Shown: positions 6,716 to 12,120 of the stretch, piece after piece | How the letters are laid out: every line of letters begins with the position of its first letter | Position numbering within the stretch: the first letter of the stretch is position 1 | Source: Thermococcus sp. | GTDB taxonomy: Archaea > Methanobacteriota_B > Thermococci > Thermococcales > Thermococcaceae | DNA length: 12,120 nt | Assembly (NCBI GenBank): GCA_021157445.1 | Contig: JAGGWM010000045.1 | Span: 1-12,120 of the forward strand | Direction of reading: 5' to 3' | Notes under the pieces: generated by a model | Seen by the model: the letters and a program-made list of their open reading frames with translations, nothing else | What the model was told of the DNA's origin: nothing | Database searches by the model: none | Program-made: the position numbers and the translations under genes

Positions 6716-7460
6716 ATCATATATTCACGAGAAGCTCGAGAAGGAGAAACTTCACTTTGTTCTCCTAGACCCGGATGATGTTTCTCCTAACGTTGCCGGA
6801 AAGCTTGCTAAAATGAGTGAAGAAGTAGGCGTGGATGCGATAATGGTGGGGGGTTCTACAGGAGCGGAGGGAGAGATCCTTGATAAAGTTGTTAGATCAA
6901 TAAAAGAGAGCTCCAGCTTACCGGTGATACTCTTTCCCGGCTCACATGGGGGAATAAGCAAATACGCAGACGCCATATTCTTCATGAGCCTTCTCAATTC
7001 ACGAAATCCCTTTTTCATTACTGGGGCTCAGGCACTTGGGGCTTTTGCAGTAAAGCGCTATGGAATTGAACCAATACCCATGGCGTATCTAATCATCGAG
7101 CCGGGTGAAACGGCTGGATGGGTAAGTGATGCTAAGCCTATTCCAAGGCATAAACCAAAGATAGCTGCCGCTTATGCTCTAGCTGGCCAGTATATGGGGA
7201 TGAGGCTTGTTTACCTTGAAGCCGGTAGCGGTGCTCAAAAGCATGTGCCGAATGAAATGATTAAGGTAGTTAAAGCTGCCATTGAAGTACCGCTCATTGT
7301 TGGAGGTGGCATAAGGAGTTATGAGGACGCAAAAGAAGTAGCAATGGCCGGTGCAGATATCATAGTTACCGGAACGGCAATAGAGAAAGCAGGCTCCCTT
7401 CAAGAAGCCAGAAAAAGACTGGAAAATATAATAAAAGGAGTTAAGGAAGTTAATCCTTGA
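6693..7460 (+). CDS. Geranylgeranylglyceryl phosphate synthase
   Basis: A 255-residue prenyltransferase with a TIM-barrel fold (EC 2.5.1.41). It joins sn-glycerol-1-phosphate to geranylgeranyl diphosphate, the first committed step of archaeal ether-lipid synthesis at the membrane surface. Family segments seen are FVLLDPDDVSP (22-32; the Mg-binding DPD at 26-28), GGSTG (53-57), ILFPGSHGGIS (79-89), YLEAGSGA (174-181), IVGGGIRSYEDA (202-213) and TGTAIE (226-231), the last three forming the glycerol-phosphate site. Length is normal. The ATG at 6693 lies inside the end of the GIY-YIG gene and has GGAGGG at 6681-6686 as ribosome binding site. The coupling with a GIY-YIG gene has no obvious metabolic logic. 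Confidence 0.95.
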   Translation: MLRIGKVESYIHEKLEKEKLHFVLLDPDDVSPNVAGKLAKMSEEVGVDAIMVGGSTGAEGEILDKVVRSIKESSSLPVILFPGSHGGISKYADAIFFMSLLNSRNPFFITGAQALGAFAVKRYGIEPIPMAYLIIEPGETAGWVSDAKPIPRHKPKIAAAYALAGQYMGMRLVYLEAGSGAQKHVPNEMIKVVKAAIEVPLIVGGGIRSYEDAKEVAMAGADIIVTGTAIEKAGSLQEARKRLENIIKGVKEVNP

Positions 7461-7481
7461 CCAGTATTCTCTCTCCTTTTA

Positions 7482-7495
7482 GAAATATATTTAAG
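7482..7495 (+). promoter_or_regulatory. TATA box of the D-aminopeptidase gene
   Basis: GAAATATATTTAAG is a good archaeal TATA box. A start about 25 bp downstream, near 7513, leaves a leader of only some 14 nt containing GGTGAT (7518-7523) before the ATG at 7527. The T-rich stretch at 7465-7480 just upstream probably ends the GGGP synthase transcript. Confidence 0.6.
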
Positions 7496-7526
7496 AGTTA
7501 AGTTGAATTCTTTGTTTGGTGATACC

Positions 7527-8369
7527 ATGAAGGCTTTTATCTCCGTTGATTTGGAGGGGATGCCGTTCATAGTGAGCCCTCAGCATCTAGTGGAGAAAGG
7601 TGCCCTCTACAATGAAGCTCGAAAAATAGCCACAGAAATAACCTTAACAGCTGCAGACGCCCTTCATCGGGCTGGTTTTGGGGAGGTAGTGATAGCTGAT
7701 AGCCACGGTCCAATGGTGAACCTTCTTCCAGAGGAGCTTCCCGAATATGTTTATCTCGTTAGGGGATACCCAAGACCAGTTGCCATGATCGCTGGAGCTG
7801 AAAAATGCGATGTTGCGTTGTTCTTGGGCTATCACGCAAAGGCTGGAACTCCCTATGCGATTTTTGACCACACCTACAGTGGCGCAAACGTTGGTAAGCT
7901 TGAACTAAACGGCATTGAGGTTAGTGAATTCCTTCTAAACGGCTATGCTGTGGGTCATTTTAACATACCGGTAATCCTCGTTGGTGGAGATGAAAAGCTC
8001 CTCGAGGAGGACGTGAAAAGTTTCACCCCATGGGCAGAGAGAATAGCGTTCAAGAGAGCCTTTTCACGTTATTCCGCTATAAGCCCAAGCCTGAAGAAAA
8101 TAAAGACAGACCTTGAGAACGCGGTCTTTAAGGCCGTTGAAAAATACAAAAAAGGCGAAACAAAGCCTTTAAAGCTTGAATATCCCGTTAGGGTAAGACT
8201 CACCTACAACAACAGCGGCATGGCGGACGTTGGAGAGCTTCTCCCTGGAGCAAGAAGAATGGATGGAAAGACAATAGAGTTTGAAGCAAAAGATATTATC
8301 GAGGCATACAAAGCATTTCAGCTACTGGTGTTTGCTGCCACAGGAGTTACCTCAATACTCCGGCGTTAG
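7527..8369 (+). CDS. M55 family D-aminopeptidase, DppA-like
   Basis: A 280-residue zinc peptidase of the DppA family, about the same length as Bacillus subtilis DppA (274). Conserved active-site stretches are SVDLEG with Asp8 and Glu10, ADSHG with His60, GYHA with His103, FDHTYSG with His115, and a Glu at 131 or 134 in NGIEVSEF. These match the metal-binding and catalytic positions known from B. subtilis DppA. Family members remove N-terminal D-residues from short peptides and form rings of subunits; here a cytoplasmic peptide-salvage role is inferred. The open frame extends to 7503, but ATG 7527 has GGTGAT upstream and begins MKAFISVDLEG as in the family. Its stop overlaps that of the convergent 79-residue gene. 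No dipeptide transporter genes accompany it. Confidence 0.92.
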   Translation: MKAFISVDLEGMPFIVSPQHLVEKGALYNEARKIATEITLTAADALHRAGFGEVVIADSHGPMVNLLPEELPEYVYLVRGYPRPVAMIAGAEKCDVALFLGYHAKAGTPYAIFDHTYSGANVGKLELNGIEVSEFLLNGYAVGHFNIPVILVGGDEKLLEEDVKSFTPWAERIAFKRAFSRYSAISPSLKKIKTDLENAVFKAVEKYKKGETKPLKLEYPVRVRLTYNNSGMADVGELLPGARRMDGKTIEFEAKDIIEAYKAFQLLVFAATGVTSILRR

Positions 8370-8605
8370 GCCTCGCTCAAGACCTTGAAGCTGACTTTTC
8401 CGTCTCTCACTATCTTTTTGATATCTGCGAGGAGTTTTTGAACGTTCTCTTCTACAACTTCCATTCTTATTTCACTAACACCTTTGCTTGTGGGGGGCAA
8501 GAAGTGTATGTCCGTAAGTTTTCCTCTAACCTCGTTTAAAATTTTAGCCAAAACTTTTCCTCTTTTTTCATAGGGCAATTTTATGTCCAGTTCAACAACT
8601 TTCAT
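8366..8605 (-). CDS. Conserved small protein, unknown function
   Basis: A 79-residue protein, MKVVELDIKLPYEKRGKVLAKILNEV..., ending KVSFKVLSEA. The predicted order strand-helix-strand-strand-helix-strand (VVELDIKL, RGKVLAKILNEVRG, TDIHFLPP, SEIRMEVVE, NVQKLLADIKKIVRDG, KVSFKVL) fits a ferredoxin-like or ACT-like fold, which often serves as a regulatory or oligomerisation module. I recognise no named family. A GTG at 8614 would add three residues, but ATG 8605 is chosen because GGTGA then acts as ribosome binding site at normal distance. It stands alone, convergent with the D-aminopeptidase gene, with overlapping stop codons. Confidence 0.75.
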   Translation of the reverse strand: MKVVELDIKLPYEKRGKVLAKILNEVRGKLTDIHFLPPTSKGVSEIRMEVVEENVQKLLADIKKIVRDGKVSFKVLSEA

Positions 8606-8637
8606 AGCTGTCACCGTTTTATTTTAGAAAAGAAGCC

Positions 8638-8646
8638 CTATATAAC
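8638..8646 (-). promoter_or_regulatory. TATA box of the 79-residue gene
   Basis: On the minus strand GTTATATAG is a near-consensus TATA box. A start about 25 bp downstream falls near 8617, just ahead of GGTGA and the ATG at 8605. Confidence 0.55.
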
Positions 8647-8693
8647 CTTTTTCATGAACCAGAGGCATGTGGCTTTTGGGAGTTTATTCCTCT

Positions 8694-8703
8694 CAGTTAT
8701 AGG
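8694..8703 (+). promoter_or_regulatory. Possible TATA box for the H/ACA-like RNA
   Basis: CAGTTATAGG is a moderate TATA match. A start about 25-30 bp downstream (around 8725-8730) falls just before the base of the GC-rich hairpin at 8736. Its value depends on the RNA being real. Confidence 0.3.
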
Positions 8704-8731
8704 AAGGTTTTTGATTTTTTCATCTAACTGT

Positions 8732-8806
8732 TAATGCCCCGGAGAAACCGCGGGGGATGAGCGAGTGGCGAGCCATGAGTCCCCTTCGCTCCTCCGGGGC
8801 ACACTC
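8732..8806 (+). ncRNA. Probable archaeal H/ACA guide RNA (rRNA pseudouridylation)
   Basis: A GC-rich island in an A/T-rich intergenic region. A 9-bp lower stem, GCCCCGGAG (8736-8744) with CTCCGGGGC (8792-8800), is followed directly by the box ACA (8801-8803). The internal loop has a 5' strand AAACCGC (8745-8751) and a 3' strand TCGCTC (8786-8791). The upper stem is GGGGGA (8752-8757) with TCCCCT (8780-8785, one G-U pair). Its top contains ATGAG on both sides (8757-8761, 8775-8779), giving the tandem G-A bases of a kink-turn or K-loop, the L7Ae site. The distance from the upper stem to ACA, 15-16 nt, is the family value. The pocket strands are complementary to GCGGUUU and GGAGC, which lie two bases apart in the conserved archaeal 16S stretch GGAGCCUGCGGUUUAAU. 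Exact target uridine is uncertain. The minus-strand reading lacks these matches. Confidence 0.75.
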
Positions 8807-9408
8807 TAAATGTTAATTAGCTTACGAATGTTTATCTTGAATTCATCTTTTTCCTCGATTGAGATAACCGCCGTTGCAATTTCCTCCATAATGGGCAAGA
8901 CTTCTGGAAGTGCTGACTTTATCAAATCTACGTTGATGAAGTAAAAGGTAATCCTCTTTTTGTTTCCTAGGTATTTTAGCATTCCATGTATGGTACTGAG
9001 GAAGTCTTTTCTATCGCTATAGAAAATAAAAAGCTTATCAAAGCCCAGTACTGGATTTATTATTTCGTCTTCGGACAATTTGCTGAAAATCTTGTCGTAT
9101 TCTCTCTCCAAAACTGCGCTCTCGGTTATTGAAATCTTCCCCAAGATGTTTCCTATCTTTATGTTTCCTCCCATCTTTATCACATTGAGATCGTTAAGAA
9201 GAGACGTATCTATTCCCGCAACCTCCATCTGGGCTTTGTACATATGGAGCGTGTCCAAGAAATCATCTACAAGGATTGGGTAATTCTTTTCCCTGCTCCA
9301 TTTTATAAGCTCGTGAAAGAGCAGATAAACTGGGGCTTTTGAGGAGTATTCCACTAGGACGGTTTCACCAAATTTTAGATCTTCCAGTATAGAAAGAAGG
9401 TTGCGCAC
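8806..9408 (-). CDS. DUF257 family protein (Thermococcales-specific), unknown function
   Basis: A 200-residue soluble protein resembling DUF257, a family known mostly from Pyrococcus and Thermococcus. It starts MRNLLSILEDLKFGETVLVEYSSKAPVYLLFHELIKW and has alternating strands and helices reminiscent of RecA-like KaiC domains (VLVDDFLDTLHMY, DKLFIFYSDRKDFLSTIHGML, KRITFYFINVDLI), but no Walker A motif, so ATP binding is unlikely. The start is GTG at 9408, with GGGGTGGT just upstream; no ATG offers a better site. The stop codon lies only 2 nt beyond the ACA box of the opposing guide RNA. TATA-like CATATAAAAG at 9433-9442 is at the right distance. No function is known to me. Confidence 0.82.
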   Translation of the reverse strand: MRNLLSILEDLKFGETVLVEYSSKAPVYLLFHELIKWSREKNYPILVDDFLDTLHMYKAQMEVAGIDTSLLNDLNVIKMGGNIKIGNILGKISITESAVLEREYDKIFSKLSEDEIINPVLGFDKLFIFYSDRKDFLSTIHGMLKYLGNKKRITFYFINVDLIKSALPEVLPIMEEIATAVISIEEKDEFKINIRKLINI

Positions 9409-9432
9409 AGTACCACCCCTATTTTGTGACTT

Positions 9433-9442
9433 CTTTTATATG
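9433..9442 (-). promoter_or_regulatory. TATA box of the DUF257 gene
   Basis: CATATAAAAG on the minus strand is a strong TATA match. A start about 25 bp downstream falls near 9412-9415, so the leader before the GTG at 9408 would be very short and the GGTGGT site may be only partly transcribed. The gene is separated from hef (stop at 9462), so it has its own promoter. Confidence 0.5.
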
Positions 9443-9461
9443 TTAGATAGTTTTGAAAATC

Positions 9462-11777
9462 TTATATATTTTTCTCTTCCTCCTCTTCATATGGAGCCGT
9501 TATGACTTTCCTTATTTCCCTGGCAATTTTCTCTCCAATTCCCTCCACCTGCATTAGTTCGCTCTCTTTTGCTGTGAAAACTCTCTCTACACTTCCAAAA
9601 TGCTTAAGGAGCCTCTTTGCCAAGGTTGCCGAGACGTAGGGGAGCCCTTCAACGATTAGCCTCTGCCTTTCTGCCAGGGTAAGAGCTTTTTTCTCACTCC
9701 TAACGGCCACTTCTTTTTTTCTCTCCTCCTGTTCGCGTTTGGCTATGAGGTAGATGTAGCTGGCGGCTTCGCTTGCATCTTTGGCAAAAAGAACTGGAAT
9801 CTCCCAATCCACGGTCAAAGCAGCCAAAGCTCCCCTAATGGCATTGGGATGTATGTTCCTAATTCCGTAGAGCTCCCCTTCTATAATAATAACCGGTCTG
9901 GCATAGGCTTCCTTTAAACGTTTTGCTTGGTCGAAAAGCCTTCCGTCTATTATTGACTGGATAAAATCATTTGCAGCTTTCCTTTCTATGGCCACATCCT
10001 CGCTCACTATATAATCCCCAACATCGAGGGTCTTGACTTCCAAATGAGCACCAAGTTCCTTTAGCACTTTTGGAACCTGGCTCTTAAGTTCACGTGAATC
10101 AACGTAAACGACAATTCCCTTTGGTTTTTTTACAAAAACTGGCTTTATGGGGAGCTTTTCATACACTTCTTCCTCTGATTCCTCTCTCTTTTCGCAAACT
10201 TCCCCAGATTTTTCATCTTTCCCCTTGGGCTTTACAAAACCTAGGAGGGAAGCCTGTTTTTCCTTTTTAACCATATCTTCCACCTTCTTTAAGAGGGAAA
10301 TCATCTGCTTCTCCTTATGGCGGGAACTCCAGTAATAAGCTTCATCCCTTGTGCCCTTTGCCATTAGTATAATAACTCTACCGGGTCTATGTCTTCCAGT
10401 TCTTCCCCTTCTCTGAATGCTTCTTATTGCTGATGGAACCGGTTCATAAAAGATAACCAAATCTACCTCGGGGACATCCAATCCCTCTTCGCCAACGCTT
10501 GTGGCTACGAGAACATTAAATTCTCCTTGCGAGAAGAGATCTAAGATCTGCTTTTGCTTCTTTTGGCTTAAGCCCTTGTCGTTCTCCCTGTTGGCCTGCC
10601 CTACAAAACGCATGCTCCTGATATGCTCTTGAAGGAGTTCTTTTACGATCTTTTTTGCAGTTTCCCTGTAGTTTGTGAAGACGATTATCTTTGAGGATGG
10701 CTTCTTACTCAGTTGCTCTTTAACTAGTTCCTTCATTTTATCGAGCTTTGGATGATCGATTCCTAATTCTTTTGCCTGGACAAGAAGGGCTATTGCTTTT
10801 TTCATCCTTTGATCCTGCATGAGCTCTTTTGTCGATTTTGTCCTCCCTCTCTTGGCTTCTTCGTAGAGCTTCTTGAGGTAAGCCCTTAAAGCAGACAATC
10901 CCTGAGTTTCAAGGAGCTCTATTGAATGGTGAAGCTTTAGGGCTTTTGCTTGGTAGAACATAAGCTTCCCGACATCGTAGTTGCCTTTTGCCATCTCGGC
11001 ATTTATTATTTGCCCCGCTTTGAGAATTTCTTTTTTTGGGATGTCGGGAGAAGCTCCTTCTATAAGACCCGCTTCGGCCAGAGGCTTCAACGAGTCTTTG
11101 AGCATCTCTCTTAGAATTTTTCTGACCTCTTTGTAAATTCCCGGCAGTTCTACTTTGACCCACTCAAACTTTATTCCCTGAACGTAAGGCTTGACATCTG
11201 GGGAATTCTCGGTTCTAACCTCAATGTGCTCTATGAAGAGATTTTTAACGATCTCGCGAATCTTTGTCTCATCACTCCCGGGAGAAGCTGTGAGTCCCAG
11301 AATAAGCGGATACTTTGCCTGTCTCATATATTCCTTTGCTATGTAAACGTAGGCGTAGTTTCCTACTGCTCTATGGGCTTCGTCAAAAACTAGCAAAACA
11401 ACATCTTCGAGACTTATTCTCCCAACAACAAGGTCATTTTCTATCGTTTGAGGAGTGGCGGTTATTATGATGCTCTTTCTCCAGATTTCGGATCTTCTTT
11501 CCGGAGAAATCTCGCCGGTCAGAGTATTTATCTTCTCCTCCGGAAGATCAAAAAGCCTTAAAAAGCTCTCCCTGTGTTGAAGTGCCAGGGGCTTTGTTGG
11601 TGCGAGCATTAAAACCCTTCCTCCATACTTAGAAAGCCGATAATCCGCTATCATCTGGGCTATTAAAGTCTTCCCTAACCCTGTTGGCAGAACAACTAGG
11701 CTGTTTCTGTCTTTGCATTTTGCGTAGATTACCTCTTGATAAACCCTCGGCTGGATAAGGTCTTTTCGCAGATACAT
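9462..11777 (-). CDS. hef: Hef: archaeal XPF/FANCM-type helicase and structure-specific nuclease
   Basis: A 771-residue protein with the full Hef architecture. Superfamily 2 helicase core at about 1-500: Walker A PTGLGKT (31-37), DEAH box (132-135), TAS (163-165), and motif VI QRRGRTGR (455-462). The stretch 205-360 between the two RecA lobes is the helical insert typical of Hef/FANCM/Mph1. A charged linker at 515-550 joins to the XPF-type nuclease: VDSRE (559-563), DVGDY (585-589) and the catalytic ERK (598-600). Tandem helix-hairpin-helix motifs at about 707-755 (EGLPYVSATLAKRLLKHFGSV, VEGIGEKIA) follow. Hef unwinds and cuts forked and stalled replication structures. The end EEEEEKNI is acidic. 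There is no ribosome binding site before the ATG at 11777 and the TATA box is about 27 bp upstream, so the mRNA is probably leaderless. Confidence 0.96.
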   Translation of the reverse strand: MYLRKDLIQPRVYQEVIYAKCKDRNSLVVLPTGLGKTLIAQMIADYRLSKYGGRVLMLAPTKPLALQHRESFLRLFDLPEEKINTLTGEISPERRSEIWRKSIIITATPQTIENDLVVGRISLEDVVLLVFDEAHRAVGNYAYVYIAKEYMRQAKYPLILGLTASPGSDETKIREIVKNLFIEHIEVRTENSPDVKPYVQGIKFEWVKVELPGIYKEVRKILREMLKDSLKPLAEAGLIEGASPDIPKKEILKAGQIINAEMAKGNYDVGKLMFYQAKALKLHHSIELLETQGLSALRAYLKKLYEEAKRGRTKSTKELMQDQRMKKAIALLVQAKELGIDHPKLDKMKELVKEQLSKKPSSKIIVFTNYRETAKKIVKELLQEHIRSMRFVGQANRENDKGLSQKKQKQILDLFSQGEFNVLVATSVGEEGLDVPEVDLVIFYEPVPSAIRSIQRRGRTGRHRPGRVIILMAKGTRDEAYYWSSRHKEKQMISLLKKVEDMVKKEKQASLLGFVKPKGKDEKSGEVCEKREESEEEVYEKLPIKPVFVKKPKGIVVYVDSRELKSQVPKVLKELGAHLEVKTLDVGDYIVSEDVAIERKAANDFIQSIIDGRLFDQAKRLKEAYARPVIIIEGELYGIRNIHPNAIRGALAALTVDWEIPVLFAKDASEAASYIYLIAKREQEERKKEVAVRSEKKALTLAERQRLIVEGLPYVSATLAKRLLKHFGSVERVFTAKESELMQVEGIGEKIAREIRKVITAPYEEEEEKNI

Positions 11778-11800
11778 TAGTTTATATTTTGACTGGGAGG

Positions 11801-11808
11801 TTTATAAA
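11801..11808. promoter_or_regulatory. Palindromic TATA box shared by divergent hef and UPF0251 genes
   Basis: TTTATAAA is a perfect palindrome and the best TATA match in the 89-bp gap. On the minus strand its centre is about 27 bp from the hef ATG, predicting a leaderless transcript. On the plus strand it predicts a start near 11830, about 35 nt before the UPF0251 start codon. One element could serve both directions, although flanking BRE sequences would bias it. Confidence 0.55.
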
Positions 11809-11825
11809 TACGCCGCCCACACAAA

Positions 11826-11860
11826 ACCTAAAAAGGTGAAATTCAAACTGTAATTTAGGT
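11826..11860 (+). repeat. Inverted repeat ACCTAAA / TTTAGGT in the UPF0251 leader
   Basis: ACCTAAA (11826-11832) is the exact reverse complement of TTTAGGT (11854-11860), with 21 bp between them. A second AGGT at 11834-11837 could also pair with ACCT. The right arm contains part of the AGGTG ribosome binding site (11857-11861) of the downstream gene. It could be an operator for a dimeric regulator, perhaps the product itself, or, if transcribed, an RNA hairpin hiding the binding site. Confidence 0.4.
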
Positions 11861-11866
11861 GTTAAA

Positions 11867-12120
11867 ATGCCACGTGGAATGGGATGGGGAAGAGGGAGAA
11901 GACGGAAAATGCGATTTATAGGATTTATTCCTGAGGTTAGGCACTTTTATCCTGCCAAACCACCATTTGGCCCACCACAGCCGCCAGTTTTCATGACTTA
12001 TGAGGAGTTTGAAGCACTAAGGTTAGTGGATTACGAAGGCTTAACTCAAGAGGAAGCTGGGCAGAGAATGGGAGTCTCAAGGGGCACAGTGTGGAGAGCT
12101 TTAACATCTGCAAGGAAGAA
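11867..12120 (+). CDS. UPF0251 (DUF134) family predicted DNA-binding protein (C-terminus beyond window)
   Basis: Eighty-four codons are visible from ATG 11867, preceded by AGGTG at 11857-11861; the frame runs off the right edge. The protein begins [23 protein letters not shown], a basic Arg/Gly-rich start. [64 protein letters not shown] follows in segments typical of UPF0251/DUF134. The last part ([24 protein letters not shown]) is a clear sigma-70-region-4-like helix-turn-helix. Family members are small presumed DNA-binding proteins, often near NifB/NifX-type iron-molybdenum cofactor-like proteins; no such neighbour is visible here. It is divergent from hef and may share its TATA box. Targets are unknown. 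Confidence 0.9.
   Translation, partial: [84 protein letters not shown]

Noticed and set aside
8736..8800. GC-rich hairpin as a rho-independent-type terminator for DUF257
   Set aside because: There is no T run at either end of the stem (ACACTCTAAA on one side, ATTAACAG on the other), and a 9-bp stem with a structured internal loop and second stem fits an H/ACA RNA far better.
8745..8803. C/D box guide RNA
   Set aside because: The ATGAG elements sit inside a long hairpin, and there are no paired C/D and C'/D' boxes with CTGA at the expected ends; the ACA box and pocket indicate the other class.
1..12120. CRISPR array, insertion sequence or integrated element
   Set aside because: No regularly spaced repeats, transposase or integrase, terminal repeats or tRNA attachment site were found; gene content is ordinary Thermococcales chromosome.

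Overview
The window reads as chromosomal DNA of a hyperthermophilic euryarchaeon of the order Thermococcales, probably a lower-GC Thermococcus or a close relative. The evidence is a set of lineage-typical proteins (archaeal Hef helicase/nuclease, geranylgeranylglyceryl phosphate synthase, AMP phosphorylase, the NfeD protease/stomatin pair, a DUF257 protein), tightly packed and often overlapping genes, GGAGGTGA-type ribosome binding sites, and archaeal TATA boxes about 25 bp upstream of inferred transcription starts. I see no mobile element, CRISPR array, integrase or sign of recent transfer. This is a housekeeping region with one clear structured RNA that no protein gene explains.

Layout. 1-764 (minus): a two-gene unit of a small winged-helix-like protein and the N-terminal part of an HhH-GPD DNA glycosylase that runs off the left edge. 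858-3012 (plus): nfeD membrane serine protease followed at once by its stomatin partner. 3153-4174 (plus): a MinD-type ATPase overlapping a small single-span membrane protein. 4266-5777 (plus): AMP phosphorylase, whose stop codon overlaps that of a convergent DUF2095 gene (5774-6151, minus). 6254-7460 (plus): a DUF123 GIY-YIG protein, probably on a nearly leaderless transcript, overlapping the GGGP synthase gene of ether-lipid synthesis. 7527-8369 (plus): a DppA-like M55 D-aminopeptidase, convergent with a 79-residue unknown (8366-8605, minus). 8736-8803: a GC-rich hairpin with the architecture of an archaeal H/ACA guide RNA. 8806-9408 (minus): a DUF257 protein. 9462-11777 (minus): Hef. 11867-12120 (plus): the start of a UPF0251/DUF134 DNA-binding protein, running off the right edge.

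Themes. Genome maintenance is represented twice (glycosylase, Hef) and possibly a third time (GIY-YIG protein). Membrane biology is represented by NfeD/stomatin, MinD with its membrane partner, and GGGP synthase. Nucleotide salvage is represented by AMP phosphorylase, the first step of the archaeal AMP to ribose-1,5-bisphosphate to RuBisCO route. The best candidate for something not annotated by a gene finder is the RNA at 8736-8803: its two pocket strands are complementary to two nearly adjacent segments of conserved archaeal 16S rRNA. Several start codons here are moved from the longest open frame to a site with a proper ribosome binding site or TATA spacing.
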